Part shown: positions 50,382-58,306 of the stretch, piece by piece
How the letters are laid out: each line of letters begins with the position of its first letter
How positions within the stretch are numbered: the first letter of the stretch is position 1
Assembly: GCF_014705605.1 (NCBI RefSeq)
Contig: NZ_JACXIZ010000027.1
Span: forward strand, 1 to 64,000
DNA from: Paenibacillus sabuli
Lineage (GTDB): Bacteria > Bacillota > Bacilli > Paenibacillales > Paenibacillaceae
DNA length: 64,000 nt
Direction of reading: 5' to 3'
Position numbers and translations under genes: made by a program
Notes under the pieces: generated by a model
Told to the model about the DNA's origin: nothing
Seen by the model: the letters and a program-made list of their open reading frames with translations, nothing else
The model's database searches: none

Positions 50382-51590
50382 ATGGTTGACCTGGGCATAG
50401 TCATGCCGCTATACAAGCAGGATTTCAGATTTTTAAAGGAAGCCATTCAGTCCATTCAATCCCAGACCTTCAAGGAATTTATCGCCTACATTGTCGTAGA
50501 CGGCGCGCCTGAAATGGAACCACTTGTCCACGCTTTGATTCATACCGATTCCCGTTTTATCGTCCTGCGACACACAAAAAATCTCGGCGTCGCGCAAGCG
50601 CTGAATACGGGGTTCAGCACACTCTATCGACAGGAAACAATTAAATATTTGACCTGGGTCTCAAGTGACAATGTGTACGAGCCATCCTTTCTCGAGATCA
50701 TGCGGGAAAAACTTGAAAAAGGCCCGGATCGGCTTGGATTGGTATATAGTTCCTTCCATACCCTGTCCAATTCCGGGGTTTTGTTAAGCGATGAGTTTGA
50801 ACTGGCCGCTTTGCGAAAATATCAAGCTCAACCCAAGGAAAGCCTTCTCGATTCTTGCATTATCGGCGTTTCGTTTATGTACAAATCAAAGTTTGCCAAG
50901 CAAATTGAAGGCTACCATATGGTGCCGGTGGAAGATTACGAATATTGGCTGCGTCTGACCGAGCGATGCGACATTCAATACATTCCCGTCGAATTGATGA
51001 AGTACCGGGTCGATTCCACGTTTAGTGTGTCGTCAACGCTTAAGACAGCGACCAACTATCGGCGCTGGCGTTACAAGTATCACCTTGCCAGACACGAGGC
51101 GCGCATTAGAAGAAATATATTCCCTGAAATTACATTGATTGTTTCGGTCACTCGAGCGGACGAAGAGGCGGTTAAACGAATTGAGAATGTGTATGAACAA
51201 ACGTTCAGCAATTACAATCTTGTCATTATTGACGCTAGTCTGAACCGACAGGCTACTCGTCTGCTTTCGTCCATCCCACATCCAAGAACCAGTTTTCGAA
51301 AGCATGCTGTGTTGCCGCGATTGATTGAAAATTACAACTATATATCGACACTACGCACACCCTACGTCATGATGCTAGATGCGCCTTTGTTCAAATTGGA
51401 AACCGACCTGGACGTGCTTGTCACACAGTTGAAAAAGAACGATTCTGCCGCAGCCAACTCTTATACCGAGACACATTCCGATGTTTGTTATTATCATGAA
51501 ATTCCCAATGCTGTATCATTAAATCGGCAAAACGTATTGTTTCGAACAAGTCATCTTGCGGCTTACCTGAAACAGAAAGGGCGTTCTTAA
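50382..51590 (+). CDS. Family 2 glycosyltransferase
   Basis: 402 residues from the ATG at 50382, with GAGGTGG six bases upstream; the frame is open earlier without a site. The GT-A fold is clear: LGIVMPLYKQDFRFLKEAIQ, AYIVVDGAPEMEPL, the NLGVAQALNTGF signature, and WVSSDNVYEPSFLE with the metal-binding D-x-D-like SDN. DYEYWLRLTERC follows near residue 190. The last 130 residues (from TLIVSVTRADEEAVKRIENV) look like a second, degenerate GT-A-like domain. It transfers a sugar from an activated nucleotide sugar in the cytoplasm. A four-gene cassette of spore-surface glycosylation is plausible. A sigma-K-like CATATGATA is at 50344. Confidence 0.85.
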   Translation: MVDLGIVMPLYKQDFRFLKEAIQSIQSQTFKEFIAYIVVDGAPEMEPLVHALIHTDSRFIVLRHTKNLGVAQALNTGFSTLYRQETIKYLTWVSSDNVYEPSFLEIMREKLEKGPDRLGLVYSSFHTLSNSGVLLSDEFELAALRKYQAQPKESLLDSCIIGVSFMYKSKFAKQIEGYHMVPVEDYEYWLRLTERCDIQYIPVELMKYRVDSTFSVSSTLKTATNYRRWRYKYHLARHEARIRRNIFPEITLIVSVTRADEEAVKRIENVYEQTFSNYNLVIIDASLNRQATRLLSSIPHPRTSFRKHAVLPRLIENYNYISTLRTPYVMMLDAPLFKLETDLDVLVTQLKKNDSAAANSYTETHSDVCYYHEIPNAVSLNRQNVLFRTSHLAAYLKQKGRS

Positions 51591-52682
51591 ATGAAAATAC
51601 TTTTCACTTTTTTTAATCCCAGCGGAGGAATGGAAACCTTAAATCGGACGAGGTGTGAAGCGCTGTCCAGAGTGGGAATTGAATGTCATCTCTTGTATAC
51701 AAACGACGGCGACGGAAAAAAAAATATTCGTGCAATTCCTACTTTTATTTTTAAAGACGAAGACAAAATTAATGCCCTTATTGCGCGAGAAAACTACGAT
51801 GCAATCATCGTTTGCTCGGATATCGCCCTCCTTCAACAAATAAAAAGAATGAATTATGGCGGCTATATCGTTTTTGAAATTCAAGGATTGGGCACATATG
51901 AACATGCGCGGCTTATCTTGGAGCAAATGAAGGCTGCCATTTTATCCTCAGCCGATGGTTTACTGTATCCGAAAACCGCTCATTTGGTCCAAATGCTGAC
52001 CGCCGCATTTCCGAATAAACTTCATTTTTGCTTTGATGATCCGGTCGATACGCTCGCATTTGGCTATACCACCTATCCCAAAAAATCATTTCCAATTGTA
52101 GCTTGGATCGGAAGAATAGAGAAAAATAAAAATTGGCGTGAATTTTTAAGAATCGGTTCAAAATTACGGGAACGTTTTCCATCATTGTATTTGTGGTTAT
52201 TTGACGATGCCGAGTTGTTTGAAAAAAGTGAACTTGAAGATTTTTATGTTTTAGCTGCTGAGCTTGGATTATCGGACTGCCTCATTCGTCAATCCAATGT
52301 TCCACACGAATTAATGGCAGACTACTTATCCTTGATTGGGGATTCCGGCGGTTGTTTATGTTCGACCTCCATAACCGAGGGGTTCGGTTACGCTGTTGCA
52401 GAAGCTATGCTTTGCAGATGTCCCGTACTGTCGACGAATTCGGACGGCGTAAAAGCGTTTGTTATTCCCGAAACCACCGGAATGTTTTATGAAATTGGAG
52501 ACATTGACCAAGCAGCAGAACTCGCAACAACACTAATGAAGAACGAGGCCTTAAGAAGCCGCATCGTGAATGAAGCCGAAATGTATATCAAGGCTCGTTT
52601 TTCCGCTGAAAAATACGCCAGTCACTTTTGCGCGATGATCAAGCGTTTGGAAAAAGGACAAAAGCAAAAAAACCGCTTTTAA
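51591..52682 (+). CDS. Family 4 glycosyltransferase
   Basis: 363 residues; the ATG follows the stop of the GT2 gene directly, so the two are cotranscribed. GT-B fold features: N-terminal FTFFNPSGGMETLNRTRCEA, PIVAWIGRIEKNKNWREFLR in the C-terminal domain, and TSITEGFGYAVAEAMLCRCP with the E-x7-E motif that binds the nucleotide sugar. NSDGVKAFVIPETTGMFYEI follows. It is more AT-rich than core genes, like its neighbour. It probably acts after the GT2 enzyme on the same glycan. Its stop overlaps the convergent YxeA-like gene by four bases. Confidence 0.88.
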   Translation: MKILFTFFNPSGGMETLNRTRCEALSRVGIECHLLYTNDGDGKKNIRAIPTFIFKDEDKINALIARENYDAIIVCSDIALLQQIKRMNYGGYIVFEIQGLGTYEHARLILEQMKAAILSSADGLLYPKTAHLVQMLTAAFPNKLHFCFDDPVDTLAFGYTTYPKKSFPIVAWIGRIEKNKNWREFLRIGSKLRERFPSLYLWLFDDAELFEKSELEDFYVLAAELGLSDCLIRQSNVPHELMADYLSLIGDSGGCLCSTSITEGFGYAVAEAMLCRCPVLSTNSDGVKAFVIPETTGMFYEIGDIDQAAELATTLMKNEALRSRIVNEAEMYIKARFSAEKYASHFCAMIKRLEKGQKQKNRF

Positions 52683-53026
52683 CCTTGATGCAAACGGGTA
52701 CGCGCGGATGCAGGCAGCTCTTCGACGTCCACTACGGTCCATGACGCGACATAGGCGCCCTTTGCCTCCATTCGGACGAGCGCGCGTCGGTCGAGCTGAC
52801 CCTGCACCTCGAGGACGACCGTAGCTTTGTCCCCCGAAGGCGTGTAACCGTTCAACCGGTACAGGTACCCGCCTCCGTCCGCTTCCATGCCGAGCTGATC
52901 GACCATCGCGTATATTTCCTGTACTTGTACGAGCGGATTGATCCGGTCGGACAAGGTTTTGGGCAGCGCCATCATCACCATGGCGGCAATGACAAGCGTC
53001 ATCATGAATCCGAATCCCTTGCGCAT
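52679..53026 (-). CDS. YxeA family protein
   Basis: 115 residues from the ATG at 53026 (MRKGFGFMMTLVIAAMVMMA), with AAAGGATG nine bases upstream. The N-terminus is a signal or anchor. The body carries NPLVQVQEIYAMVDQ, GGGYLYRLNGYTPSGDKATV and the C-terminal VASWTVVDVEELPASARTRL, as in the YxeA (DUF1093) family of small exported proteins of Bacillus, where expression follows cell-envelope stress. Its function is unknown. Convergent with the GT4 gene. Confidence 0.75.
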   Translation of the reverse strand: MRKGFGFMMTLVIAAMVMMALPKTLSDRINPLVQVQEIYAMVDQLGMEADGGGYLYRLNGYTPSGDKATVVLEVQGQLDRRALVRMEAKGAYVASWTVVDVEELPASARTRLHQG

Positions 53027-53180
53027 GATGTTCATCCTTTCTTTCGCGTCCTTCGCTACTCTCAGTGTACCGGCACACATTTACCGGCGCCTTCGATTTT
53101 CCTTAAAATTTTCTTACGATTGTGTAAGCAAATGCTTATGCCAAGCGCCCCGGCTCTTTAAGCGACGCGTCCGATTGAGG

Positions 53181-53186
53181 TATAAT
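53181..53186 (+). promoter_or_regulatory. -10 element of the deacetylase gene
   Basis: A consensus TATAAT 26 bases before the start codon. Upstream at about 53157 TTTAAG is a poor -35 with an 18-base spacer. Confidence 0.5.
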
Positions 53187-53211
53187 GCCACTAAAGGAGA
53201 TGAGCGCCATC

Positions 53212-54015
53212 ATGGCAAATGTATTGTTGACTTTTCCGGAGGGCAGGCACAAGGTCGTTACCTTGAGCTACGACGACGGCGTCGCAGCCGACCGCAGGCT
53301 GCTCGAGCTGCTGAATGCCGGCGGTCTCAAGGGCACCTTCCATATCAACGCCGGGCTGTGCGGTAAGGGAAAGCGGCTGCGCACGGAAGAGCTGGTCGGG
53401 GCGTATCGCGGGCACGAAATCGCGGCTCATACGTTGACCCATCCGACCATCGCGCGCTGCCCGCAGGAACAGCTGGTGGAGGAGATCGTGGCCGACCGCA
53501 AAGCGCTGGAATCGCTTACCGGGCAGCCTGTCCGCGGCTTGTCCTATCCCAACGGCTCGCACAACGCCCGGATTCGGGAGACGCTACCGTATCTCGGCGT
53601 GGATTACGCGCGAACGACGATGAGTCACGGCACCTTTGCCATTCCGGACGAGTGGATGGCGTGGCACCCGACCTGTCATCACAATGATCGCCTCGCCGAA
53701 CGCACGGAGCAGTTTTTGGCGCTCGACAAGCGGCAGCATCTCTATATGCTGTATGTGTGGGGGCACAGCTATGAATTCGACCGCGATGACAATTGGGAGA
53801 TGATCGAGCAATTTTGCGCCCGGATCGGCGGGCACGACGAGATCTGGTACGCCACCAACCGGGAGATCGTGTCGTATTTCCATGCCTTCGAACGGCTGGA
53901 ATTTGCCGCTGCAATGGATTTCGTGTACAATCCGTCCCATGCGTCCGTTTGGCTCGCCGCAGGCGACCGTACGGTCGAGGCCAAAGGCGGCGCCGTGACC
54001 GCTTTGTCGGGTTGA
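53212..54015 (+). CDS. Polysaccharide deacetylase family protein (NodB-like), cytoplasmic
   Basis: 267 residues from the ATG at 53212; TAAAGGAG is 12 bases upstream, and an ATG at 53200 sits too close to it. NodB homology domain: VVTLSYDDGVAADRRLLELL with the metal- and base-type Asp pair (DD at about 21-22), GTFHINAGL, HEIAAHTLTHPTI (His-x3-His ligands at about 67-71) and GLSYPNGSHNARI. No signal peptide, so it is not a typical secreted peptidoglycan or chitin deacetylase. The rest (WHPTCHHNDRLAERTEQFL, LYVWGHSYEFDRDDNW) fits a subgroup conserved in Paenibacillaceae and related to sugar amide hydrolysis. Confidence 0.88.
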   Translation: MANVLLTFPEGRHKVVTLSYDDGVAADRRLLELLNAGGLKGTFHINAGLCGKGKRLRTEELVGAYRGHEIAAHTLTHPTIARCPQEQLVEEIVADRKALESLTGQPVRGLSYPNGSHNARIRETLPYLGVDYARTTMSHGTFAIPDEWMAWHPTCHHNDRLAERTEQFLALDKRQHLYMLYVWGHSYEFDRDDNWEMIEQFCARIGGHDEIWYATNREIVSYFHAFERLEFAAAMDFVYNPSHASVWLAAGDRTVEAKGGAVTALSG

Positions 54016-54043
54016 GGGGTTATGCCGGAGAAAGGATGAGTGC

Positions 54044-54985
54044 ATGTTTGCCGAATTGAATGAAGAGCTCGCCGCGCGCAAGCTGGAAGCGCGTCAAGCG
54101 CACAACTGGAACGAACGCTTGCAGAGCCTGGGAGAACAAATTCGTCTCCAGGAGCTGGAGAACGAACGGCTGCGTCGTCAGATGAACGAGGAGCAGCAGG
54201 ATGTCGAACGATTGAACGGCATGTCATTCGCCACGCTCTTCTACAGTGTGATCGGTCGTAAGGAAGAGAAGCTCGAGCGCGAGATGGAGGAAGCGCTGCA
54301 AGCGAAGCTCGCATTCGAGGAAGCCGAGGATGCGCTGCTGTCGCTGCGCCAGGAGGAGGTCGAGCTGCGGGATCGATTAGCCGGCGTGCGCGGGGCTCAG
54401 GGCGAGATCACCCGGTTAATGCAACAAAAACGCAAGCTCATCGATACGCACCATCCCGAGCTGGCCGCACGCCTGAATGAGCTGTCCGACCACGAGATCG
54501 AGATCCGCGCCAATCTCAAAGAGCTGAGCGAAGCCGTTCAAGCCGGCCAGGTAGTGCTGGAGAAACTCGGCGAGGCTGCGGAACGTCTGGAATCGGCGAG
54601 CAATTGGGGAACGTGGGATATGTTTGGCGGCGGCGCGATCACGACAGCCGTCAAGCACAGCCGGATCAACGATGCGCGGGATTGCGTGCGAAGCGCGCAG
54701 CACAGCCTGCGCCGCTTTGAGCGCGAGCTGCTGGACGTGCAGCGGGATGTCTCGGTCCAGATTGAGATTGGCGGCTTGCTGACCTTCGCCGACTTTTTTT
54801 TCGACGGCATCATTACCGATTGGATCGTACAGGGTCGTATCTCGGACGCGCGCGACGAGGTCGAGGCCAAGCTGTCGCAGATCCGAAGCGTCACTGCCGA
54901 GCTGCAGAGCGAGCAGCGCACGGCGGAAACGGAACTGCAGCGCACATCGCGCAGCATGCAAGAGTACATTGCACGAGCCGAATGA
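54044..54985 (+). CDS. Coiled-coil protein of unknown function
   Basis: 313 residues from the ATG at 54044 with GAAAGGATGAG upstream. Almost the whole length is helical and charged: coiled coils at about 20-60, 75-125 and 130-175, then GTWDMFGGGAITTAVKHSRI, a short glycine-rich hinge near 190-207, and another coiled coil to the end with a hydrophobic stretch (LLTFADFFFDGIITDWIVQ) at about 245-263. No signal peptide. I know similar proteins only as conserved hypotheticals of Paenibacillaceae and Bacillus. It follows the deacetylase by 28 bases and precedes a 71-residue gene by 18 bases, suggesting one operon. Confidence 0.7.
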   Translation: MFAELNEELAARKLEARQAHNWNERLQSLGEQIRLQELENERLRRQMNEEQQDVERLNGMSFATLFYSVIGRKEEKLEREMEEALQAKLAFEEAEDALLSLRQEEVELRDRLAGVRGAQGEITRLMQQKRKLIDTHHPELAARLNELSDHEIEIRANLKELSEAVQAGQVVLEKLGEAAERLESASNWGTWDMFGGGAITTAVKHSRINDARDCVRSAQHSLRRFERELLDVQRDVSVQIEIGGLLTFADFFFDGIITDWIVQGRISDARDEVEAKLSQIRSVTAELQSEQRTAETELQRTSRSMQEYIARAE

Positions 54986-55003
54986 CAAGGAGGCCAATGC
55001 GTC

Positions 55004-55219
55004 ATGGCATACAACCAGCAATTGTCGACCGATCGGGACTTCGAATCCGCGATCGCCAGGCAGATACGGATTCGGGTGTTTGAGGACGATCAGATGGTCG
55101 ACGCCGGCGCGATTGTCGTGCGCTTTGACGACACCACGGTAGTGGTCCAGAGCAGTGTGAGCGACCTGGCCTACCGCGCGCGCGAACGCTGCGCATTTTT
55201 CGAGATGAGGCCCCGCTAA
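55004..55219 (+). CDS. Small protein of unknown function in the deacetylase operon
   Basis: 71 residues from the ATG at 55004 with AAGGAGG ten bases upstream. Beta-rich: QIRIRVFEDDQMVDAGAIVV, RFDDTTVVVQSSVSDLAYRA and CAFFEMRPR. No family recognised. The stop codon TAA forms the loop of the transcription terminator that follows, so the operon ends right here. Confidence 0.72.
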   Translation: MAYNQQLSTDRDFESAIARQIRIRVFEDDQMVDAGAIVVRFDDTTVVVQSSVSDLAYRARERCAFFEMRPR

Positions 55220-55234
55220 GCGGGGCCTGTTTTT
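55208..55234 (+). terminator. Terminator with the stop codon in its loop
   Basis: Arms AGGCCCCGC (55208-55216) and GCGGGGCCT (55220-55228) enclose the TAA stop of the small gene, followed by GTTTTT. The left arm encodes the last codons of the protein. Confidence 0.85.
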
Positions 55235-55235
55235 A

Positions 55236-55335
55236 AAAGTACAGAAAGTATATGATTTCGCGTATCCCCCTTGTCTAACTTTCGCGGAACGAAACGCACT
55301 GCGCCGCAAAGGACGGCGTCAGCCGTTTCGCCTTG
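55236..55335 (-). repeat. Inverted, diverged copy of the 96-bp repeat
   Basis: On the minus strand the order of conserved blocks is the same as in the tandem array at 49.1 kb: AAGGCGAAACG, CGGCGCAG, GCGTTTCGTTCCG, GAAAGTTAGACAAG, ATCATATA and TACTTT. The spacing blocks differ. It starts right after the terminator of the small gene. Confidence 0.85.
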
Positions 55336-55428
55336 TTTTCTCTCATTAATCATTGACGTCATTAATTAATTGAACGACGCGCTCTTCGCGCTATTGAGTC
55401 CATTTGCCGTATTTATTAATGACATTAA

Positions 55429-55956
55429 TTATACATCGTTAACGTTGTTAATTATAGGCTCGCGATTACGAAGAATATCCAGAGCCGCGCTTAATCGCAG
55501 ACGCAGATCATCCGCCGCCTCAGGTGTTCCACCGACCATTTGAAGCAGACATTCGGGGATATGCCGGGCTTTTTCCTGCAAGGCCAGACCGGCCTCCGTT
55601 ACGACTACCTGCAGGCTGCGCTCGTCCCGTCGATCCCGCCTCCGCGTAACCAGCCCTTGCGTCTCCAGCTTTTTCAGCAGCGGCGTCAGCGTGCCCGAAT
55701 CAAGCAGCAGCCGCTCTCCAAGCGCTTTCATGGTCGTTTCTCTCAGCTCCCAGAGCACGAGCATGGTGATATACTGGGTGTACGTCAGATTCAACGCTTT
55801 TAGCAACGGCTGATACAGCTTTGTAATTTCGCGCGAAACGGCGTATACCGTAAAACAAAGCTGCTGCTCGAGCAGCACGGTTTCAGCATGCGCTTCTTCG
55901 TGATACGCATGCGCATCGCGACTGTTGCAAGAGGGTGTGTGTGGATCGGGTTGCAT
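55429..55956 (-). CDS. ohrR: Organic peroxide sensor OhrR, MarR family repressor
   Basis: 175 residues from the ATG at 55956 with AAGGAGG six bases upstream. The peroxide-sensing Cys lies in the conserved LEQQLCFTVYAVSREITKLY (about residue 34; Cys15 in Bacillus OhrR). The winged helix has NLTYTQYITMLVLWELRETT, GERLLLDSGTLTPLLKKLE and RRRDRRDERSLQVVVT. It is 28 residues longer at the N-terminus than Bacillus OhrR, including a His-rich stretch. OhrR represses until the Cys is oxidised by organic hydroperoxides. Two OhrR boxes lie in the region before the divergent glutathione peroxidase gene. Confidence 0.9.
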   Translation of the reverse strand: MQPDPHTPSCNSRDAHAYHEEAHAETVLLEQQLCFTVYAVSREITKLYQPLLKALNLTYTQYITMLVLWELRETTMKALGERLLLDSGTLTPLLKKLETQGLVTRRRDRRDERSLQVVVTEAGLALQEKARHIPECLLQMVGGTPEAADDLRLRLSAALDILRNREPIINNVNDV

Positions 55957-55978
55957 GCTGTGCCTCCTTCTTCTCGCC

Positions 55979-56002
55979 CAATTAAATTGCGCGCAATTAA
56001 AT
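55979..56002 (-). promoter_or_regulatory. OhrR box in front of ohrR (autoregulation)
   Basis: CAATTAAATTG / CAATTAAAT around CGCG, a palindrome of the same type as the OhrR operator. A minus-strand promoter TTGTGG (-35) with 17 bases and TATAAT (-10, at about 56010-56015) lies just upstream of it. Confidence 0.7.
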
Positions 56003-56092
56003 AATCGCTATTATAGCAAACCCATTCCCATTCCACAAGTCATCAGTCGTCGGACCTCACGATGATCACGCCAAAATCGTCTGCAAGCGTGC

Positions 56093-56130
56093 TTGACAAC
56101 GAAATATTAATTGTATACAATTAAATTGTA
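56093..56130 (+). promoter_or_regulatory. Sigma-A promoter with overlapping OhrR operator for the glutathione peroxidase gene
   Basis: TTGACA at 56093-56098, 17 bases, TACAAT at 56116-56121. The operator at 56107-56130 (TTAATTGTATACAATTAAAT then TGTA) matches the well-known Bacillus ohrA operator core TACAATTAAATTGTA arranged around ATACA. OhrR binding here would block RNA polymerase. Confidence 0.85.
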
Positions 56131-56236
56131 ATAAATTTTATGGAGATACCGCTGTTATTTCAAGCAGCCTTCACGCAAAAATACATTGTGTATTCAGTCC
56201 ATTTGCGATTCAGTGTACCCTAAGGAGGCGTTCCGA

Positions 56237-56719
56237 ATGTCGGTATATGATTACGAGGTCAAAACGATTCGCGGCGAGAGCAAACGCTTGACGGACTACG
56301 AGGGGCACGTGATGCTCATCGTCAACACGGCGACCAAATGCGGCTTTGCGCCGCAATTCAAGGGGTTGGAGGAACTGCATCGGAGTTACAAGGATAAAGG
56401 ACTCGCTGTGCTTGGTTTTCCCAGCAATCAGTTCGCCAATCAGGAGCCGGGCGACAACGACGAAATTGCACAGGCTTGCGAGCTGAATCACGGCGTTACC
56501 TTTCCGTTATTCGGAAAAATCGATGTGAACGGAGCGAATGCGGATCCGCTGTTTCAGCATTTGACGCAAGAAGCGCCGGGCATCCTCGGCTCCAAATCGA
56601 TTAAGTGGAATTTCACCAAATTTCTTGTGGATCGAGACGGCCGTGTCGTCAAGCGTTTTGGCCCGAAGGACACGCCCGCTTCCATCGAGCCGCATGTGCG
56701 CAAGCTTCTGGAATATTGA
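56237..56719 (+). CDS. Glutathione peroxidase family protein (thiol peroxidase, BsaA-like)
   Basis: 160 residues from the ATG at 56237, with TAAGGAGG eight bases upstream. The family motifs are VNTATKCGFAPQFKGLEELH with the catalytic Cys (about residue 36), GFPSNQFANQEPGDNDEI with the Gln of the catalytic tetrad, and KWNFTKFLVDRDGRVVKRF with the Trp and Asn. It is a Cys-type enzyme that reduces hydroperoxides, usually with thioredoxin or bacillithiol. The OhrR-controlled promoter makes it the organic peroxide defence gene here in place of the common ohrA. Confidence 0.92.
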   Translation: MSVYDYEVKTIRGESKRLTDYEGHVMLIVNTATKCGFAPQFKGLEELHRSYKDKGLAVLGFPSNQFANQEPGDNDEIAQACELNHGVTFPLFGKIDVNGANADPLFQHLTQEAPGILGSKSIKWNFTKFLVDRDGRVVKRFGPKDTPASIEPHVRKLLEY

Positions 56720-56734
56720 TCGTGCTCGAGCGCA

Positions 56735-56776
56735 AAGAAACCGGCTGCCGCCGTCTCGCGGCGCGGCCGGTTTCTT
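56735..56776. terminator. Bidirectional terminator
   Basis: Arms AAGAAACCGGC / GCCGGTTTCTT with an inner CGCCG...CGGCG stem. It ends the peroxidase transcript and, on the minus strand, the small gene at 56816. Confidence 0.7.
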
Positions 56777-56815
56777 CATCGAGCCGGATTCGGATTCGAA
56801 TCCGTTTTGCAAGGC

Positions 56816-57010
56816 TTAGGATGAGCGTTTGGTCCACTGGGAACCGTCCCAAAACACTGCATCGCCTCGTTCCAGACCGGGCGCAAGCTTGCCGATCGGG
56901 ACCTGCAGCCCGCGCTCCCCGACCAAAAGGACGGCTTGGGCGCCGTCAAGCTCTTTGACAATGGCGCTGCGCATCACCGCACAGCGATTGCCGGCCTTGG
57001 CTTTGGTCAT
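56816..57010 (-). CDS. Small conserved protein of unknown function
   Basis: 64 residues from the ATG at 57010; the upstream GCAGGTGATAGG is a weak binding site. The sequence AVMRSAIVKELDGAQAVLLV, GERGLQVPIGKLAPGLERGD and AVFWDGSQW has the regular pattern of a short beta-barrel protein and is like conserved small proteins I have seen in Paenibacillaceae, but I cannot name a family. No signal peptide. It lies downstream of the COG0523 gene and may be cotranscribed with the zinc operon. Confidence 0.65.
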   Translation of the reverse strand: MTKAKAGNRCAVMRSAIVKELDGAQAVLLVGERGLQVPIGKLAPGLERGDAVFWDGSQWTKRSS

Positions 57011-57040
57011 CGCCTATCACCTGCCTTAGCGGACAGTATA

Positions 57041-58261
57041 TCACATTCGACCGGGCAATGGATCCGGCAGCTCTGACCAATCCTGCGACAGCTCCGCTTC
57101 GGTCAATAGGCAGGCATCGAGTCCGGCTTCCAGCTGTACGCCGTCGAGATCAAGACCGATGAAGACGAGTTGCGTCAATCGATCTCCGTAAGCCGGATGC
57201 CAGGCTGCCCGCAGCTCCGCGTCTTCGGCGAGCAGTGCTTCTCGTTCCTCGAACGGCAGCGCCGCCGCCCAATAGCCGGCCGGGCCGAATTGAATCGAAG
57301 GCCCCGCTTGACTGAGCTGCTGGGCGACGTCGTTCCGTGCGGCCAGCCAGAGCACGCCTTTTGCGCGCACCACCTCGGCGGGCCACTTGTTGATCCAGGC
57401 CATGAGACGTTCCGGGTGGAACGGACGTACCCGCTTGTAGACGATCGAGCCGATGCCGTATTCCTCGGTCTCCGGCGTGTGCTGCGGCTGCTGCAGCTCG
57501 CGCAGCCATCCGGCCGAGCTGCTCGCCCGTTCGAAGTCAAAACGCCCGGTATTCAGCACCTCCACAGGGTCGATTGCGCCTTGCACGGCGCGAACCAACT
57601 TTGCGCTAGGCTGCAGCCGGCGCAGCACCCCTTCCAGCCGCTCCAGCTCCGCCGGCTCCACCAGGTCGCATTTATTCAGAATGAGGACGTCGCAAAATTC
57701 AATCTGATCGATCAGCAAGTCGACAACATCCCGCGTATCCTGCTCGTCGACCGCTTGCTTCCGATCGAGCAGGCTGTCGCCCGAGCTGTAATCGTGCCAG
57801 AAGCGGTAAGCGTCGACCACCGTCGCCATGCAATCAAGTCGACAGATGTCCGACAGGTCGATGTTCTGTTCTTCATCCTTGTATGTGAAGGTCTGTGCGA
57901 CCGGCACCGGTTCGCCGACACCGGTAGACTCGATCAGGATATAGTCGAACCGCCCTTGCGCCGCCAGTCTCTGCACTTCCAGCAGCAGATCCTCGCGCAA
58001 CGTGCAGCAGATGCAGCCGTTCGACATCTCGACGAGCTGCTCCTGCGTCCGAGACAGACCTCCTCCGTTGCGCACCAGCGCGGCATCGACGTTGACCTCG
58101 CTCAGATCGTTGACAATGACGGCGACACGCAGTCCTTGCCGATTGTTCAGAATATGGTTCAACACCGTCGTTTTGCCTGCGCCGAGATAACCGCTCAGCA
58201 CGGTAACCGGCAGTTTTTTATCGGTCCGGAGCAGCTCTGCAATCGGCTCGCGTTTGTTCAT
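57041..58261 (-). CDS. COG0523 GTPase, CobW/ZagA-type zinc metallochaperone
   Basis: 406 residues from the ATG at 58261, with AAGGAGG upstream. G3E GTPase: Walker A VLSGYLGAGKTTVLNHIL at about residues 20-37, the metal-binding CxCC motif NGCICCTLRED at about 81-91, ESTGVGEPVPV, NKCDLVEP and the CobW C-terminal domain (GIGSIVYKRVRPFHPERLMA). Members of this group under zinc control (ZagA/YciC) deliver zinc to client proteins when zinc is scarce. The location after znuCBA supports that role. A TTACGATTTA half-site lies 23 bases upstream. Confidence 0.9.
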   Translation of the reverse strand: MNKREPIAELLRTDKKLPVTVLSGYLGAGKTTVLNHILNNRQGLRVAVIVNDLSEVNVDAALVRNGGGLSRTQEQLVEMSNGCICCTLREDLLLEVQRLAAQGRFDYILIESTGVGEPVPVAQTFTYKDEEQNIDLSDICRLDCMATVVDAYRFWHDYSSGDSLLDRKQAVDEQDTRDVVDLLIDQIEFCDVLILNKCDLVEPAELERLEGVLRRLQPSAKLVRAVQGAIDPVEVLNTGRFDFERASSSAGWLRELQQPQHTPETEEYGIGSIVYKRVRPFHPERLMAWINKWPAEVVRAKGVLWLAARNDVAQQLSQAGPSIQFGPAGYWAAALPFEEREALLAEDAELRAAWHPAYGDRLTQLVFIGLDLDGVQLEAGLDACLLTEAELSQDWSELPDPLPGRM

Positions 58262-58283
58262 AACATCCTCCTTGGAGTAAATT

Positions 58284-58293
58284 TTACGATTTA
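58284..58293 (-). promoter_or_regulatory. Possible Zur half-site before the COG0523 gene
   Basis: TTACGATTTA matches one half of the Bacillus Zur operator; the other half is degenerate. It could give the GTPase gene its own zinc-controlled promoter. Confidence 0.35.
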
Positions 58294-58306
58294 TTGCGAA
58301 GCTTGT

